Assembly (NCBI RefSeq): GCF_002899455.1
Contig: NZ_PPFB01000001.1
Span: forward strand, 4,997,001-5,061,000
DNA: 64,000 bases
Origin: Streptomyces sp. DH-12
GTDB taxonomy: Bacteria; Actinomycetota; Actinomycetes; Streptomycetales; Streptomycetaceae
Direction of reading: 5' to 3'
Shown here: piece by piece, positions 24,361-33,259 of the stretch
Position numbering within the stretch: position 1 is the stretch's first letter
Layout: each line of letters begins with the position of its first letter
The notes under the pieces: model-generated
Told to the model about the DNA's origin: nothing
Database searches by the model: none
What the model saw: only the letters and a program-made list of their open reading frames with translations
Translations under genes and position numbers: made by a program

Positions 24361-25413
24361 CTACCGGGGCAGCACGACGACGTACGCCGCCGGATCGCGG
24401 TCCGCCGACGCCATCAGGGCCGTGCGGACCACCGTCGCCTGCTGCTCCGCCGCGTCCCGCAGTTTGCGCGGCGTGATGTGGACGACCGTGATGCCCAGGC
24501 GCTCCAGGTGCTCGCGCTTGCGGGCGTGCTCCGTCCACTCGGCGTCGTCCTCGGGCCGCCCGCCCGGCCGGGGCGCGCGGGCGTCCAGCTCCACCGCCAC
24601 CGCATGCTCCGGCCAGTACGCGTCCACGCCGCCCAGGTGCGGGCCGCCGGGCAGCCGCAGGTCCACGTTCCAGCACGGGTCCGGCAGGCCGTACTCGTGG
24701 ACCATCCGGTACAGGCGTGCCTCCGCGAGCGCCCGCCCCTCGGCCAGCAGCGAGTCCACCGCGTCCACCACGTGCGGCCGGTTCAGCAGCTTCGCCGCGG
24801 TCAGCTCCCGCACCACCGCCGCCGGTTCGCAGTGCCTGCCGCGCACCGCCTCCGTCAGCAGCCGGCGCACCACGGCCGCGTCCTTCAGGTCCGCCACCGC
24901 GTCGGCCAGCGCCCGCGGGACCGGGGCCACCGGCAGGCCCGTCACCTGTTCCGGGACCGGCAGCGCGGCGGCGCGCACGATCCGGGCGCAGCCCGTCGAC
25001 CGCAGCCGGCGCAGCCGCGGCACCAGCACGTCGAGGGTCTCCTGGGCCGGCAGCGGGGGAGCGGACGTGAAGCCGTGCAGGGTCAGCGCGGCCAGCCCGG
25101 TGATCATCGCCTCGCCGTAGGGGGAGGCGGGCGGCTCGGCCCCGCCCGGCTGCGCGGGCACGCTCGCGGTCCGCTCCCGCACCGCGTACAGCAGCACCGC
25201 GTGCAGCCGCTCCTCGCTGGTCGGCGGTCCCGGGTGCAGCAGGACGACGCCGGGCAGCAGCTGCTGCCAGGGGCCGCCCGGACGGCACTGCTCACCGGCC
25301 TCCGCGGCGGAGACCCCGTGCGCCCTGAGCTGCGTGTGGGTCAGCACGCGGCGTCCGGTGCCGGTGGCGAGGTGGTGCAGGGGGCGCGGGGAGAGGGGGG
25401 TGTTGTGGTTCAT
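24361..25413 (-). CDS. AbiEi-like / endonuclease-fold hypothetical protein
   Basis: A 350-residue protein. The N-terminal 90 residues (LTHTQLRAHGVSAAEA, then WQQLLPGVVLLHPG) resemble the winged-helix domain of AbiEi-type antitoxins. The C-terminal 100 residues have the look of a very-short-patch-repair/DUF559 endonuclease fold: VDAYWPEHAVAVELDARAP followed by KREHLERLGITVVHI. This two-part design is common in actinobacterial proteins annotated with either name. No AbiEii toxin gene is adjacent, so a toxin-antitoxin role is not supported. The ATG at 25413 was chosen, although its ribosome site is weak. Function unknown. Confidence 0.72.
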   Translation of the reverse strand: MNHNTPLSPRPLHHLATGTGRRVLTHTQLRAHGVSAAEAGEQCRPGGPWQQLLPGVVLLHPGPPTSEERLHAVLLYAVRERTASVPAQPGGAEPPASPYGEAMITGLAALTLHGFTSAPPLPAQETLDVLVPRLRRLRSTGCARIVRAAALPVPEQVTGLPVAPVPRALADAVADLKDAAVVRRLLTEAVRGRHCEPAAVVRELTAAKLLNRPHVVDAVDSLLAEGRALAEARLYRMVHEYGLPDPCWNVDLRLPGGPHLGGVDAYWPEHAVAVELDARAPRPGGRPEDDAEWTEHARKREHLERLGITVVHITPRKLRDAAEQQATVVRTALMASADRDPAAYVVVLPR

Positions 25414-25594
25414 GACCGGCAATTTCCCGCCTCCGGACGCCCCCCGAACCCTTGTTACAGGCTCGTCGACGAATCCGGACAAGCCCGCACTAAAGGACGC
25501 CTGTTCGGATACCGAAACCCCCTGGTCCGTTCGGGTGAGCGTGCTGGGTTACGGGCTGAATGCCCGCGTTCGGTAACGGCGGTTGCGCGGGGTC

Positions 25595-25664
25595 CCTCCG
25601 GGAAACCCGGGGGCTTCCCGGAGGGGGGCCGGGGTCCCGGGACCGGATGGTCCCGGGACCCCGG
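25595..25664 (-). terminator. Tandem terminator hairpins after the second pepN
   Basis: The first hairpin read from the gene is a perfect 16-base stem (25629-25644 with 25649-25664, four-base loop). The second is a ten-base stem (25595-25604 with 25615-25624). Both lie downstream of the pepN stop at 25680. Confidence 0.85.
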
Positions 25665-25679
25665 CGGGAGGCGCGGCTG

Positions 25680-28256
25680 TCAGCCGGCCGCCGCGTCGCA
25701 CGCCTGGCCGCGCAGGGCGCGGGCCAGGTCGTCGCGGGCCTCCAGGACCAGGCGGCGCAGGGCCGGGGCCGCGTTCTCGTGGGCGGTGAGCCAGGCGTCC
25801 GTCGCGTCCAGGGTGGCCCGGGAGTCCTCGTAGGACGGGAACAGGCCGCGGACCACGTCCATGCCGATCTGGATGGACCGCTCCGTCCACACCCGCTCGA
25901 TCACCGCGAAGTACTTCTCCGCGTACGGCGCGAGCAGCTTCCGCTGGGACGGCCGGGCGAAGCCCGCGATCGTCGCCTCCACCAGCGCGTTGGACAGCGC
26001 GTCCGACTCCACGACCTGCGCCCAGCACTGCGCCTTGACCGCCTCCGACGGGCGGGCCGCCAGACAGCGGACGTGGTGACGCCGGCCGGAGGCGGTGTCG
26101 TCCCGGGCCAGCTCCTCGTCCAGCCGCTTCTCGTCGGCCGCCCCGTGCGCGGCCAGCGGCTCCAGGAACGCCCAGCGCAGCTCCTGGTCCACCTCCAGGC
26201 CGGGCAGCGTCACCGTGCCGTCCAGCAGCGAGGTCAGCAGCTCGAAGTCGGCGGGAGCGCACGCCACGTGGGCGAGGAACCGCGCCCACGCCAGCTGCTG
26301 CTCGCTGCCCTCGCCGGCCGCCCGGAGCTGCTCCGCCGCGCCCTCGGCGAGCCGCCGTCCGGCCTGCTCGCGCCGCTCGGGCGCGGTGTAGTGCACGACC
26401 GCCGACTCCGCCCAGGCGTGCAGCATCTGCAGCACGCCGATGTCGGTCTCCCGGCCCGCGAACCGCAGCACCAGCTCGATGAAGTCCCGGGCCGGCAGCA
26501 GCGCGTCGCGCGTCATGTTCCACAGCGCCGACCAGCACAGCGCGCGGGCCAGCGGGTCGGTGAGATCGCCCAGGGCCTCCCGCAGCGTGGCCAGCGAGGT
26601 GTCGTCGAAGCGGGTCTTGCAGTACGTCAGGTCGTCGTCGTTGACCAGCACCAGCTCCGGCGCGTCCGCGCCCGCCAGTTCCGCCACGACCGTGCGCGGC
26701 CCCTCGACGTCCGTCTCGGCCTGCGCGTACCGCTCCAGGGCGCCCGTCCCCGTGCGCCGGTACAGGCCCACCGCGACCCGGTGCGGGCGCAGTTCGGGAT
26801 GTGACTCGGCGGCCTCCTGCACGACGGCCAGCTCGTCGACCGTGCCGTCCGCACGCAACAGCACCTGCGGGGTGAGGGAGTTGACCCCGGCGGTCTCCAG
26901 CCACGCCCGCGACCACGCGGCCATGTCCCGCCCGCTGGTCTCCTCCAGCACCGACAGCAGGTCGCCGAGCCGGGTGTTGCCGTAGGCGTGCCGCTTGAAG
27001 TAGCGCCGGGCGCCCTCGAGGAACGCGTCCTGGCCGGCGTACGCCACGAGCTGCTTGAGCACGGAGGCGCCCTTGGCGTAGGTGATGCCGTCGAAGTTGA
27101 GCTTGGCGTCCTGCAGGTCGCGGATGTCCGCGGTGACGGGGTGCGTGGAGGGCAGCTGGTCCGCGCGGTACGCCCACGCCTTGCGGCGGTTGGCGAAGGT
27201 GATCCAGCCGTCGGTGAAGCGGGTCGCGCCGACGAGTGAGAAGGCGCCCATGAAGTCGGCGAAGGACTCCTTCAGCCACAGGTCGTCCCACCACTCCATG
27301 GTGACCAGGTCGCCGAACCACATGTGGGCCATCTCGTGCAGGATCACGTTGGCCCGGCCCTCGTAGGAGGCCTGCGTCACCTTGCCGCGGAAGATGAACT
27401 CCTCGCGGAAGGTCACCATCCCCGGGTTCTCCATCGCGCCCAGGTTGTACTCCGGCACGAACGCCTGGTCGTACTTGCCGAACGGGTACGGGTAGTCGAA
27501 GTGGTCGTGGAAGAAGTCCAGGCCCTGCTTGGTGACCAGGAAGACGTCGTCGGCGTCGAAGTGCGGGGCGAGCCCCTTGCGGCACATCGCGCCGAGCGGG
27601 ATCTCCAGCCGGGTGCCGTCCTCGAAGACCCGCTCGTAGCGGTCGGTCACGTAGTGGTACGGACCCGCGACGACACACGTGATGTACGTCGAGATCGGCT
27701 TGGTCTCCGCGAACCGCCAGACCCCGTCGGCCAGTTCGCCCGCGCCGTTGCTCCACACCGTCCACCCCTCGGGCGCCCGCACCTCGAAGCGGTACGGCGC
27801 CTTGAGGTCGGGCTGCTCGAAGTTGGCGAAGACCCGGCGGGCGTCGGCCGGCTCGTACTGGGTGTAGAGGTACACCTCGCCGTCCTCGGGGTCGACGAAG
27901 CGGTGCATGCCCTCACCGGTGCGGGAGTAGGCGCACCGCGCGTCCACGACCAGCTCGTTGTCGGCGGCCAGGTCCTCCAGCAGGATCCGGCTGCCGTCGA
28001 AGACCTGGCCGGGGTCGAGGTCCCGCCCGTTCAGGGACACCGCCGTCACGCTCGGCGCGATCAGGTCGGCGAAGCTGCTCGCCCCCGGCTCGGCGCACCG
28101 GAACCGCACGGTGGTGACCGACCGGAAGGTGCGCGGGCCGTCGCCGCTGTGCGCGCCGACCGCGGACCGCAGGTCCAGGGACACCTCGTACCCGTCGACG
28201 GACAGCAGCGCTGCCCGCTCCCGGGCCTCGTCACGGGTCAGGTTCTCACCGGGCAC
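25680..28256 (-). CDS. pepN: Aminopeptidase N (M1 family), second copy
   Basis: An 858-residue paralogue of the gene at 12748-15363 with the same domain order. The exopeptidase motif is GAMENPGMV and the zinc site HEMAH starts at His307 in HMWFGDLVTMEWWDDLW. The GTG at 28256 is chosen because AGGAG is eight bases upstream and the product then starts VPGENLTRDEA, parallel to the first copy. Sequence differs throughout, so the duplication is old, and substrate preference may differ. It is divergent from the nitroreductase-like gene. Confidence 0.95.
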   Translation of the reverse strand: MPGENLTRDEARERAALLSVDGYEVSLDLRSAVGAHSGDGPRTFRSVTTVRFRCAEPGASSFADLIAPSVTAVSLNGRDLDPGQVFDGSRILLEDLAADNELVVDARCAYSRTGEGMHRFVDPEDGEVYLYTQYEPADARRVFANFEQPDLKAPYRFEVRAPEGWTVWSNGAGELADGVWRFAETKPISTYITCVVAGPYHYVTDRYERVFEDGTRLEIPLGAMCRKGLAPHFDADDVFLVTKQGLDFFHDHFDYPYPFGKYDQAFVPEYNLGAMENPGMVTFREEFIFRGKVTQASYEGRANVILHEMAHMWFGDLVTMEWWDDLWLKESFADFMGAFSLVGATRFTDGWITFANRRKAWAYRADQLPSTHPVTADIRDLQDAKLNFDGITYAKGASVLKQLVAYAGQDAFLEGARRYFKRHAYGNTRLGDLLSVLEETSGRDMAAWSRAWLETAGVNSLTPQVLLRADGTVDELAVVQEAAESHPELRPHRVAVGLYRRTGTGALERYAQAETDVEGPRTVVAELAGADAPELVLVNDDDLTYCKTRFDDTSLATLREALGDLTDPLARALCWSALWNMTRDALLPARDFIELVLRFAGRETDIGVLQMLHAWAESAVVHYTAPERREQAGRRLAEGAAEQLRAAGEGSEQQLAWARFLAHVACAPADFELLTSLLDGTVTLPGLEVDQELRWAFLEPLAAHGAADEKRLDEELARDDTASGRRHHVRCLAARPSEAVKAQCWAQVVESDALSNALVEATIAGFARPSQRKLLAPYAEKYFAVIERVWTERSIQIGMDVVRGLFPSYEDSRATLDATDAWLTAHENAAPALRRLVLEARDDLARALRGQACDAAAG

Positions 28257-28393
28257 GGGCGGACTCCTCATGCGTCGTCGACACGGATGGACAGCACCGA
28301 TCCTGCCATGCGCCCCTGACGCGGGGCAGCCGGGAATGGCCGGGGCGAGCCCCGGCGTTGCCACGGGGGAACACCGCCTTCACGAGGAGCGAC

Positions 28394-29050
28394 ATGTCGG
28401 ACAAGTCTCCCGTCACGCCCGTCACGCCCGTCGACTTCTGGTTCGACCCGCTGTGCCCCTGGGCCTGGATGACCTCCCGGTGGGTGCTGGAGGTGCAGAA
28501 GCAGCGGGACCTGGACGTCCGCTGGCACCTGATGAGCCTCGCCGTCCTCAACGAGGACAAGCTGGACGAGCTGCCCGCCGAGTACCGCGAGATGCTCGAG
28601 GTGAAGGCCTGGGGCCCGGTCCGGGTGGTCATCGCGGCGCAGGAGGAGCACGGCCCGCAGGTGCTCGGCGACCTCTACACCGCGCTCGGCACCCGCATCC
28701 ACAACCAGGGCGAGGGACCGGGCAAGGAGACGGTCGCCGCGGCGCTGAAGGACGTCGGCCTGCCCGAATCGCTCATGGAGCACTGGGACGGCACCCCGTA
28801 CGAGCCGCAGCTGCGCGCCTCCCACAAGGAGGGCATCGACAAGGTGGGCCAGGAGGTCGGCACCCCGGTGATCGCGGTCCCCGGCCCCGACGGCGAGGAG
28901 ATCGCCTTCTTCGGCCCGGTCGTCACGCCCACCCCGCAGGGCGAGGAGGCCGTCCGGCTGTGGGACGGCACCCTGGCGGTGGCCTCGGTCCCGGGCTTCT
29001 ACGAGATCAAGCGCACCCGCACGAAGGGGCCGGACTTCAGCAACCTGTGA
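28394..29050 (+). CDS. Thioredoxin-fold protein of the mycothiol-dependent nitroreductase (Rv2466c) family
   Basis: A 218-residue cytoplasmic DsbA-like protein. The active-site segment is FDPLCPWAW: Cys21 is present, but the second position of the CXXC motif is Ala24. The helical insert and cis-Pro segment (VGTPVIAVPGP) are present. The family's best-known member reduces nitro compounds using mycothiol, the actinobacterial thiol. With one Cys, a monothiol mechanism with mycothiol is the natural inference. The ATG follows GAGGAG. A nine-base tandem repeat codes PVTPVT near the N-terminus. Confidence 0.85.
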   Translation: MSDKSPVTPVTPVDFWFDPLCPWAWMTSRWVLEVQKQRDLDVRWHLMSLAVLNEDKLDELPAEYREMLEVKAWGPVRVVIAAQEEHGPQVLGDLYTALGTRIHNQGEGPGKETVAAALKDVGLPESLMEHWDGTPYEPQLRASHKEGIDKVGQEVGTPVIAVPGPDGEEIAFFGPVVTPTPQGEEAVRLWDGTLAVASVPGFYEIKRTRTKGPDFSNL

Positions 29051-29080
29051 CCGCCGGTCGCGCCGCACCGGAAAAGCGCA

Positions 29081-29119
29081 CGGAAGCCCCCGCGAGTCCT
29101 GTCCTCGCGGGGGCTTCCG
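29081..29119 (+). terminator. Terminator of the nitroreductase-like gene
   Basis: A perfect 16-base stem (29081-29096 with 29104-29119) and seven-base loop begin 30 bases after the stop. Confidence 0.88.
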
Positions 29120-29172
29120 CGTGCGCGCCCGCCGGGTGAGAGGTGAGAAGACGGTCACGGGGCGAACGCTTG

Positions 29173-29191
29173 TTGCGACTCTCTTGCAACT
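29173..29191. repeat. 11-base-period direct repeat TTGCGACT / TTGCAACT
   Basis: Two octamers differing by one base lie at 29173-29180 and 29184-29191, one helical turn apart. They sit in an AT-richer island between two terminators of convergent genes, where no promoter is expected. A protein-binding site or an unseen small RNA promoter is possible. Confidence 0.4.
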
Positions 29192-29241
29192 GCACGCTAT
29201 CAGCGGAAAGCGGTCTCCGTGAGCTGGAGGGCGCACGGGGA

Positions 29242-29271
29242 ACGGCCCCCGCGTGTCCGCGCGGGGGCCGT
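29242..29271 (-). terminator. Terminator of the amino-acid permease gene
   Basis: A perfect 12-base stem (29242-29253 with 29260-29271) and six-base loop lie 13 bases beyond the permease stop codon. Confidence 0.82.
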
Positions 29272-29284
29272 CGGGAGGAGCACG

Positions 29285-30664
29285 TCAGCGGCGCCCGCGC
29301 GTCCGCTGCCAGGCGTATCCGATCGCCGCGAGCACCAGCGTCATCGCGCCCGTCGAGTACAGCTGCACCCGTGTGTCCGGCTCCCGGGCCATGAGCACGA
29401 AGACCGTCGCCATGCCGGCCAGCGCCACCCAGGTCAGCCACGGGAACGCCCACATCCGCACGGTCAGCCGCTCCGGCGCCTCACGCTCCAGCCGGCGGCG
29501 CAGCCGCAGCTGGGAGACGGCGATGAAGATCCAGACGACCAGGATCACCGCGCCGATCATGTTCAGCAGCCAGGCGAAGACGTCGTCCGGCCGCCAGTAG
29601 CTCAGCAGCACGCACAGGAAACCGAAGACCGAGGAGGCCAGCACGGCGACGCGCGGCACCCCGCCCGACACGCGGCCCAGCAGCTTCGGGCCCTGGCCAC
29701 GCTCCACCAGCGAGTAGCCGATGCGGGAGGCGCCGTAGATGTTGGCGTTCATCGCGGACAGCAGCGCCACCAGCACGACCGCGTCCATCAGCCGGCCGGC
29801 GCCGGGGATGCCGAGCCGGTCGAGGGCGGCGACGTAGGGGCCGTCCTCCACCACCTCGGGGGAGTTCCAGGGGACGAGGGCGACGATGACGGCCATCGAG
29901 CCGACGTAGAAGAGGGCGATGCGCCACATCGCGGTGCGCACCGCGCGCGCCACGCCCCGGACCGGGTCCTGCGACTCGGCGGCCGCGATGGTCACGGTCT
30001 CCAGGCCGCCGTACGCGAAGACGGACGCGAGCAGGCCGACGACCAGGCCCTCGGCGCCGTTGGGCAGCAGCTCGGTGAGGTGGGAGCCGCCCGGCGAGTC
30101 GGTGCCGGGCAGCACACCGGCGAGCGCCAGCACGCCGAGGACGAGGAACAGGGTGATCGCGCCGACCTTGAGGGCGGCGAACCAGAACTCGAACTCGCCG
30201 AAGTTCTTCACCGCGGCGAGGTTGGTCCCGCAGAACACCACCATGAACAGCGCCACCCAGGCCCACTCGGGCGTGCCCGGCAGCCAGCCGCTGACGATCT
30301 GCGCGGCGCCGATGCCCTCCAGGCCGACCGCGGTGCACAGCAGCACCCAGAACGCCCAGCCCGCGGTGAACCCGGCCCAGGGCCCGATGGCCCGCTCGGC
30401 GTGGGAGGAGAAGGACCCGGAGGAGGGGTACGCGGCCGACATCTCGCCCAGCATCCGCATCACCAGCATGACCAGCAGGCCGGAGAGAGCGTAGGCGATC
30501 ACGATGGAGGGGCCGGCGGCGGCGATGCCCGCGCCGGAACCGACGAACAGTCCCGCGCCGATCACCCCGCCGAGGGCGATCATCGACAGGTGGCGCTGCT
30601 TGAGACCGTGCGAGAGGGAGGCGCCCTCGGCGTCCGGGGGCGTCTCGGCCGTGGTGGGGGGCAT
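29285..30664 (-). CDS. Amino-acid permease (APC superfamily)
   Basis: A 459-residue transporter with about 12 membrane helices. The first helix has the family signature ALGGVIGAGLFVGSG, and SSGSFSSHAERAIGPWAGF follows helix 2. This places it with the proton-coupled AAT/GABA-permease type. The substrate cannot be decided from sequence. The hydrophilic N-terminus is about 20 residues. It is a single-gene unit, divergent from bioY across a 458-base gap. Confidence 0.93.
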   Translation of the reverse strand: MPPTTAETPPDAEGASLSHGLKQRHLSMIALGGVIGAGLFVGSGAGIAAAGPSIVIAYALSGLLVMLVMRMLGEMSAAYPSSGSFSSHAERAIGPWAGFTAGWAFWVLLCTAVGLEGIGAAQIVSGWLPGTPEWAWVALFMVVFCGTNLAAVKNFGEFEFWFAALKVGAITLFLVLGVLALAGVLPGTDSPGGSHLTELLPNGAEGLVVGLLASVFAYGGLETVTIAAAESQDPVRGVARAVRTAMWRIALFYVGSMAVIVALVPWNSPEVVEDGPYVAALDRLGIPGAGRLMDAVVLVALLSAMNANIYGASRIGYSLVERGQGPKLLGRVSGGVPRVAVLASSVFGFLCVLLSYWRPDDVFAWLLNMIGAVILVVWIFIAVSQLRLRRRLEREAPERLTVRMWAFPWLTWVALAGMATVFVLMAREPDTRVQLYSTGAMTLVLAAIGYAWQRTRGRR

Positions 30665-31122
30665 GGGTGCGGCTCGTCCAAGGGGGAGACGACAAAAACG
30701 CCCCCAGTCTGGGCGGCCGCCCGGCGATCACGGGGCGGCCGCCCAGCATATGGACGGCAATCAAGCGGAGGGTCACAGTCCGATCACTGCGGGGTGGCCG
30801 TCACACGACGCCGGGCGTCCGGCCCACGCGGCCGGACCACGGCGCGGACCGCTGCCCGGACCGTGACCGGCGGACGGGACGGCGCCCCCGGACACCGCCG
30901 CCCGCGTTGGCGGATCCCTACAGCCGCCGCCGCACCGGGCCGTGTCGGCGACACCACGTCACCCCAGTGACCGGTGTCACCTCCCGCGAGGTGTGGCCCC
31001 CCTCCTTTGTCCGGAGCCCACCAACTCCCTGTTCGCGCCTTTGTCGAGCGCTGCTGGTGATCGGCGCGGGGGCGCCGGTATAGCGTCGCCGTGTTCCCCT
31101 TGCCCTCACTCCGGGAGTCCCC
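30665..31122. other. 458-base divergent region between permease and bioY
   Basis: No gene is supported. It includes a near-palindrome GTGACCGGTGTCAC at about 30967-30980 and a -10-like TAGCGT at 31081-31086, 36 bases before bioY. No BioQ-type TGAAC/GTTCA operator was seen. Confidence 0.5.
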
Positions 31123-31707
31123 ATGAGCACTGCCACCGTCACCACCGCCCGGCCCGGACAGGTCCTCGCCGACCTCGTCCCCGCCTCCCGCGTCCGGGAC
31201 GCGGCCCTCGTGCTCGGCGGCGCCGCGCTCACCGGTCTCGCCGCCCAGATCGCGGTGCCCGTGCCCGGCTCCCCGGTGCCGGTGACCGGCCAGACCTTCG
31301 CGGCGCTGCTCGTCGGCACCACCCTCGGCGCCCGCCGCGGCTTCGCCTCCCTCGCCGTGTACGCGCTGGTGGGCATGGCGGGCGTGCCGTGGTTCGCGGA
31401 GGGCAGGTCCGGGATGGGCATGCCGTCCTTCGGCTACGTCCTCGGCATGCTGCTGGCGTCCGTCGTCGTGGGCGCCCTCGCCCGCCGCGGCGCCGACCGC
31501 TCCGCCTGGCGCACGGCCGGCACCATGCTGCTCGGCTCGGCGGTCATCTACGCCGTCGGCGTGCCGTACCTGGCCCTGGCCACCGGGATGTCCGCCTCCG
31601 CCGCGATCGCGGCCGGCCTGACCCCGTTCCTCATCGGTGACGCGCTCAAGGCGGCGCTCGCGATGGGCCTGCTGCCCACCGCCTGGAAGCTCGTCGACAA
31701 GCGCTGA
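31123..31707 (+). CDS. bioY: Biotin transporter substrate-binding subunit BioY
   Basis: A 194-residue membrane protein, the S component for biotin of an ECF-type transporter. The signature VPVPGSPVPVTGQTFAALLVG lies near residues 47-67, followed by LGARRGFASL and about six helices ending in KAALAMGLLPTAWK. No ECF ATPase or T-subunit gene (bioM, bioN) is adjacent; BioY alone can import biotin in some bacteria or use shared modules. A very strong terminator follows, so it is monocistronic. Confidence 0.95.
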   Translation: MSTATVTTARPGQVLADLVPASRVRDAALVLGGAALTGLAAQIAVPVPGSPVPVTGQTFAALLVGTTLGARRGFASLAVYALVGMAGVPWFAEGRSGMGMPSFGYVLGMLLASVVVGALARRGADRSAWRTAGTMLLGSAVIYAVGVPYLALATGMSASAAIAAGLTPFLIGDALKAALAMGLLPTAWKLVDKR

Positions 31708-31724
31708 CGACTCCCTCGCACGCC

Positions 31725-31768
31725 GAAGGGCCCGGCGGGCGCCTCCGCAGGCGCCCGCCGGGCCCTTC
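31725..31768 (+). terminator. bioY terminator
   Basis: A perfect 20-base stem (31725-31744 with 31749-31768) with a four-base loop starts 17 bases after the bioY stop. Confidence 0.9.
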
Positions 31769-31903
31769 CGTCGCTTCAGGAGCGGGGCCGGCCCGCCCGC
31801 GCCCCGTCCCGGTCCGGGACGGCGGCCCGCCGTCCGCGGCTCACGCTTTTCGCGCGTCCCACCCCGCGCCGCTTCCCCGCACCGGCCGTGTCACACTCGA
31901 CGC

Positions 31904-32389
31904 ATGCGCGTGTATCTCGGCTCCGACCATGCGGGCTACGAACTGAAGAACCACCTCGTCGAGTGGCTCGAGGAGGCGGGACACGAGCCCGTCGACTGCG
32001 GCCCGCACCTCTACGACGCCCAGGACGACTACCCGCCGTTCTGCCTCCGCGCCGCGGAGCGGACCGCCGCGGACCCCGGCTCCCTCGGCATCGTGATCGG
32101 CGGCTCCGGCAACGGCGAGCAGATCGCCGCCAATAAGGTCAAGGGCGTACGGGCCGCCCTCGCGTGGAGCGAGCAGACCGCCGCCCTGGGCCGCGAGCAC
32201 AACGACGCCAACGTGGTCGCCGTGGGCGCGCGCATGCACACCCGGGAAGAGGCGACCAAGTTCGTCGAGATCTTCCTCAACACCCCGTTCTCGGGCGACG
32301 AGCGCCACATCCGCCGGATCGACATGCTCTCCTCCTACGAGACCACCGGCGACCTCCCCCCGATCCCGGCGCACCACCCGCAGCAGTAA
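31904..32389 (+). CDS. rpiB: Ribose-5-phosphate isomerase B
   Basis: A 161-residue RpiB/LacAB-family enzyme that interconverts ribose 5-phosphate and ribulose 5-phosphate in the pentose phosphate pathway. Motifs are YLGSDHAGYELK at the N-terminus, IVIGGSGNGEQIAANK with the anion-hole loop, and EHNDANVVAVGARMH. Like mycobacterial RpiB it lacks the catalytic Cys of the E. coli type: GGSGNG replaces the Cys-containing loop. No Shine-Dalgarno is evident, and CACACT lies six bases upstream. The DNA glycosylase gene follows after 37 bases, perhaps co-transcribed. Confidence 0.93.
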   Translation: MRVYLGSDHAGYELKNHLVEWLEEAGHEPVDCGPHLYDAQDDYPPFCLRAAERTAADPGSLGIVIGGSGNGEQIAANKVKGVRAALAWSEQTAALGREHNDANVVAVGARMHTREEATKFVEIFLNTPFSGDERHIRRIDMLSSYETTGDLPPIPAHHPQQ

Positions 32390-32426
32390 GGACCGCGAGC
32401 AGGCAGCGAAGCGAGCGAGGGGGACC

Positions 32427-33248
32427 GTGCCCGAGGGACACACCATCCACCGGCTGGCCGAGGACTACGCCAAGGCCTTCCCGGCGAGCTCGCCCCTGCG
32501 CGTCACCAGCCCCCAGGGCAAGTTCAGCGACGCCGCGGCCCTCCTCGACCGCACCCCGCTGCGCACCACCGACGCCCACGGCAAGCACCTCTTCCTGGGC
32601 TTCGGCGACCCCGGGCGCCCCGAGTGGGTGCACATCCACCTCGGCCTCTTCGGCAAGGTCACCTTCGGCCCCGCCCCGGCGCCGCCGCCCACCGACACCG
32701 TGCGGCTGCGCCTGGCCGGCGACGGCGCGTACGTCGACCTGCGCGGACCCACCACCTGCGCCCTGATCACGGAACCCGAGAAGCGGGCGGTACACGACCG
32801 GCTCGGCCCGGACCCGCTCCGGCCCGACGCCGACCCCGAGCGCGCGTACCGCAGGATCAGCCGCAGCCGCACCACGATCGCCGCGCTCCTCATGGACCAG
32901 AAGGTCGTCGCCGGCGTGGGCAACGTCTACCGCGCCGAGGTGCTCTTCCGGCACGGCATCGACCCCTACCGGGCCGGCAAGGACATCACCCGGGAGCAGT
33001 GGGACGCGATCTGGGACGACCTGGTCGCGCTGATGCGGGAGGGCGTCCGCACCAACCGCATCGACACCGTCCGCCCCGAGCACACCCCCGAGGCCATGGG
33101 CCGCCCGCCGCGCGTCGACGACCACGGCGGCGAGGTGTACGTCTACCGCCGGGCGAACCGGCCCTGCCACATCTGTGGCGGCGAGATCCGCACCGCCGAT
33201 CTCGCCGCCCGCAACCTCTTCTGGTGCCCGGGCTGCCAGCGCCCCTGA
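32427..33248 (+). CDS. Fpg/Nei-family DNA glycosylase
   Basis: A 273-residue base-excision repair enzyme that removes oxidised bases and nicks the abasic site. The N-terminus is MPEGHTIH, with the catalytic N-terminal Pro2 and Glu3 after Met removal; EGHT rather than ELPE places it in the Nei2 branch. A helix-two-turns-helix lies around DQKVVAGVGNVYRAE, and the C-terminal zinc finger is CHICGG...FWCPGC. GTG start at 32427. It lies just downstream of rpiB and is convergent with the acetyltransferase gene 11 bases away. Confidence 0.93.
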   Translation: MPEGHTIHRLAEDYAKAFPASSPLRVTSPQGKFSDAAALLDRTPLRTTDAHGKHLFLGFGDPGRPEWVHIHLGLFGKVTFGPAPAPPPTDTVRLRLAGDGAYVDLRGPTTCALITEPEKRAVHDRLGPDPLRPDADPERAYRRISRSRTTIAALLMDQKVVAGVGNVYRAEVLFRHGIDPYRAGKDITREQWDAIWDDLVALMREGVRTNRIDTVRPEHTPEAMGRPPRVDDHGGEVYVYRRANRPCHICGGEIRTADLAARNLFWCPGCQRP

Positions 33249-33259
33249 CCCGCCCCGGG

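Noticed and set aside
24361..25413. Toxin-antitoxin operon
   Set aside because: Only one gene is present. Neighbours are a serine hydrolase (convergent) and pepN; no AbiEii-like nucleotidyltransferase is seen.
30967..30980. GTGACCGGTGTCAC as a biotin operator for bioY
   Set aside because: It does not match the BioQ or BirA site types I know and lies about 145 bases from bioY. Recorded only as a near-palindrome.
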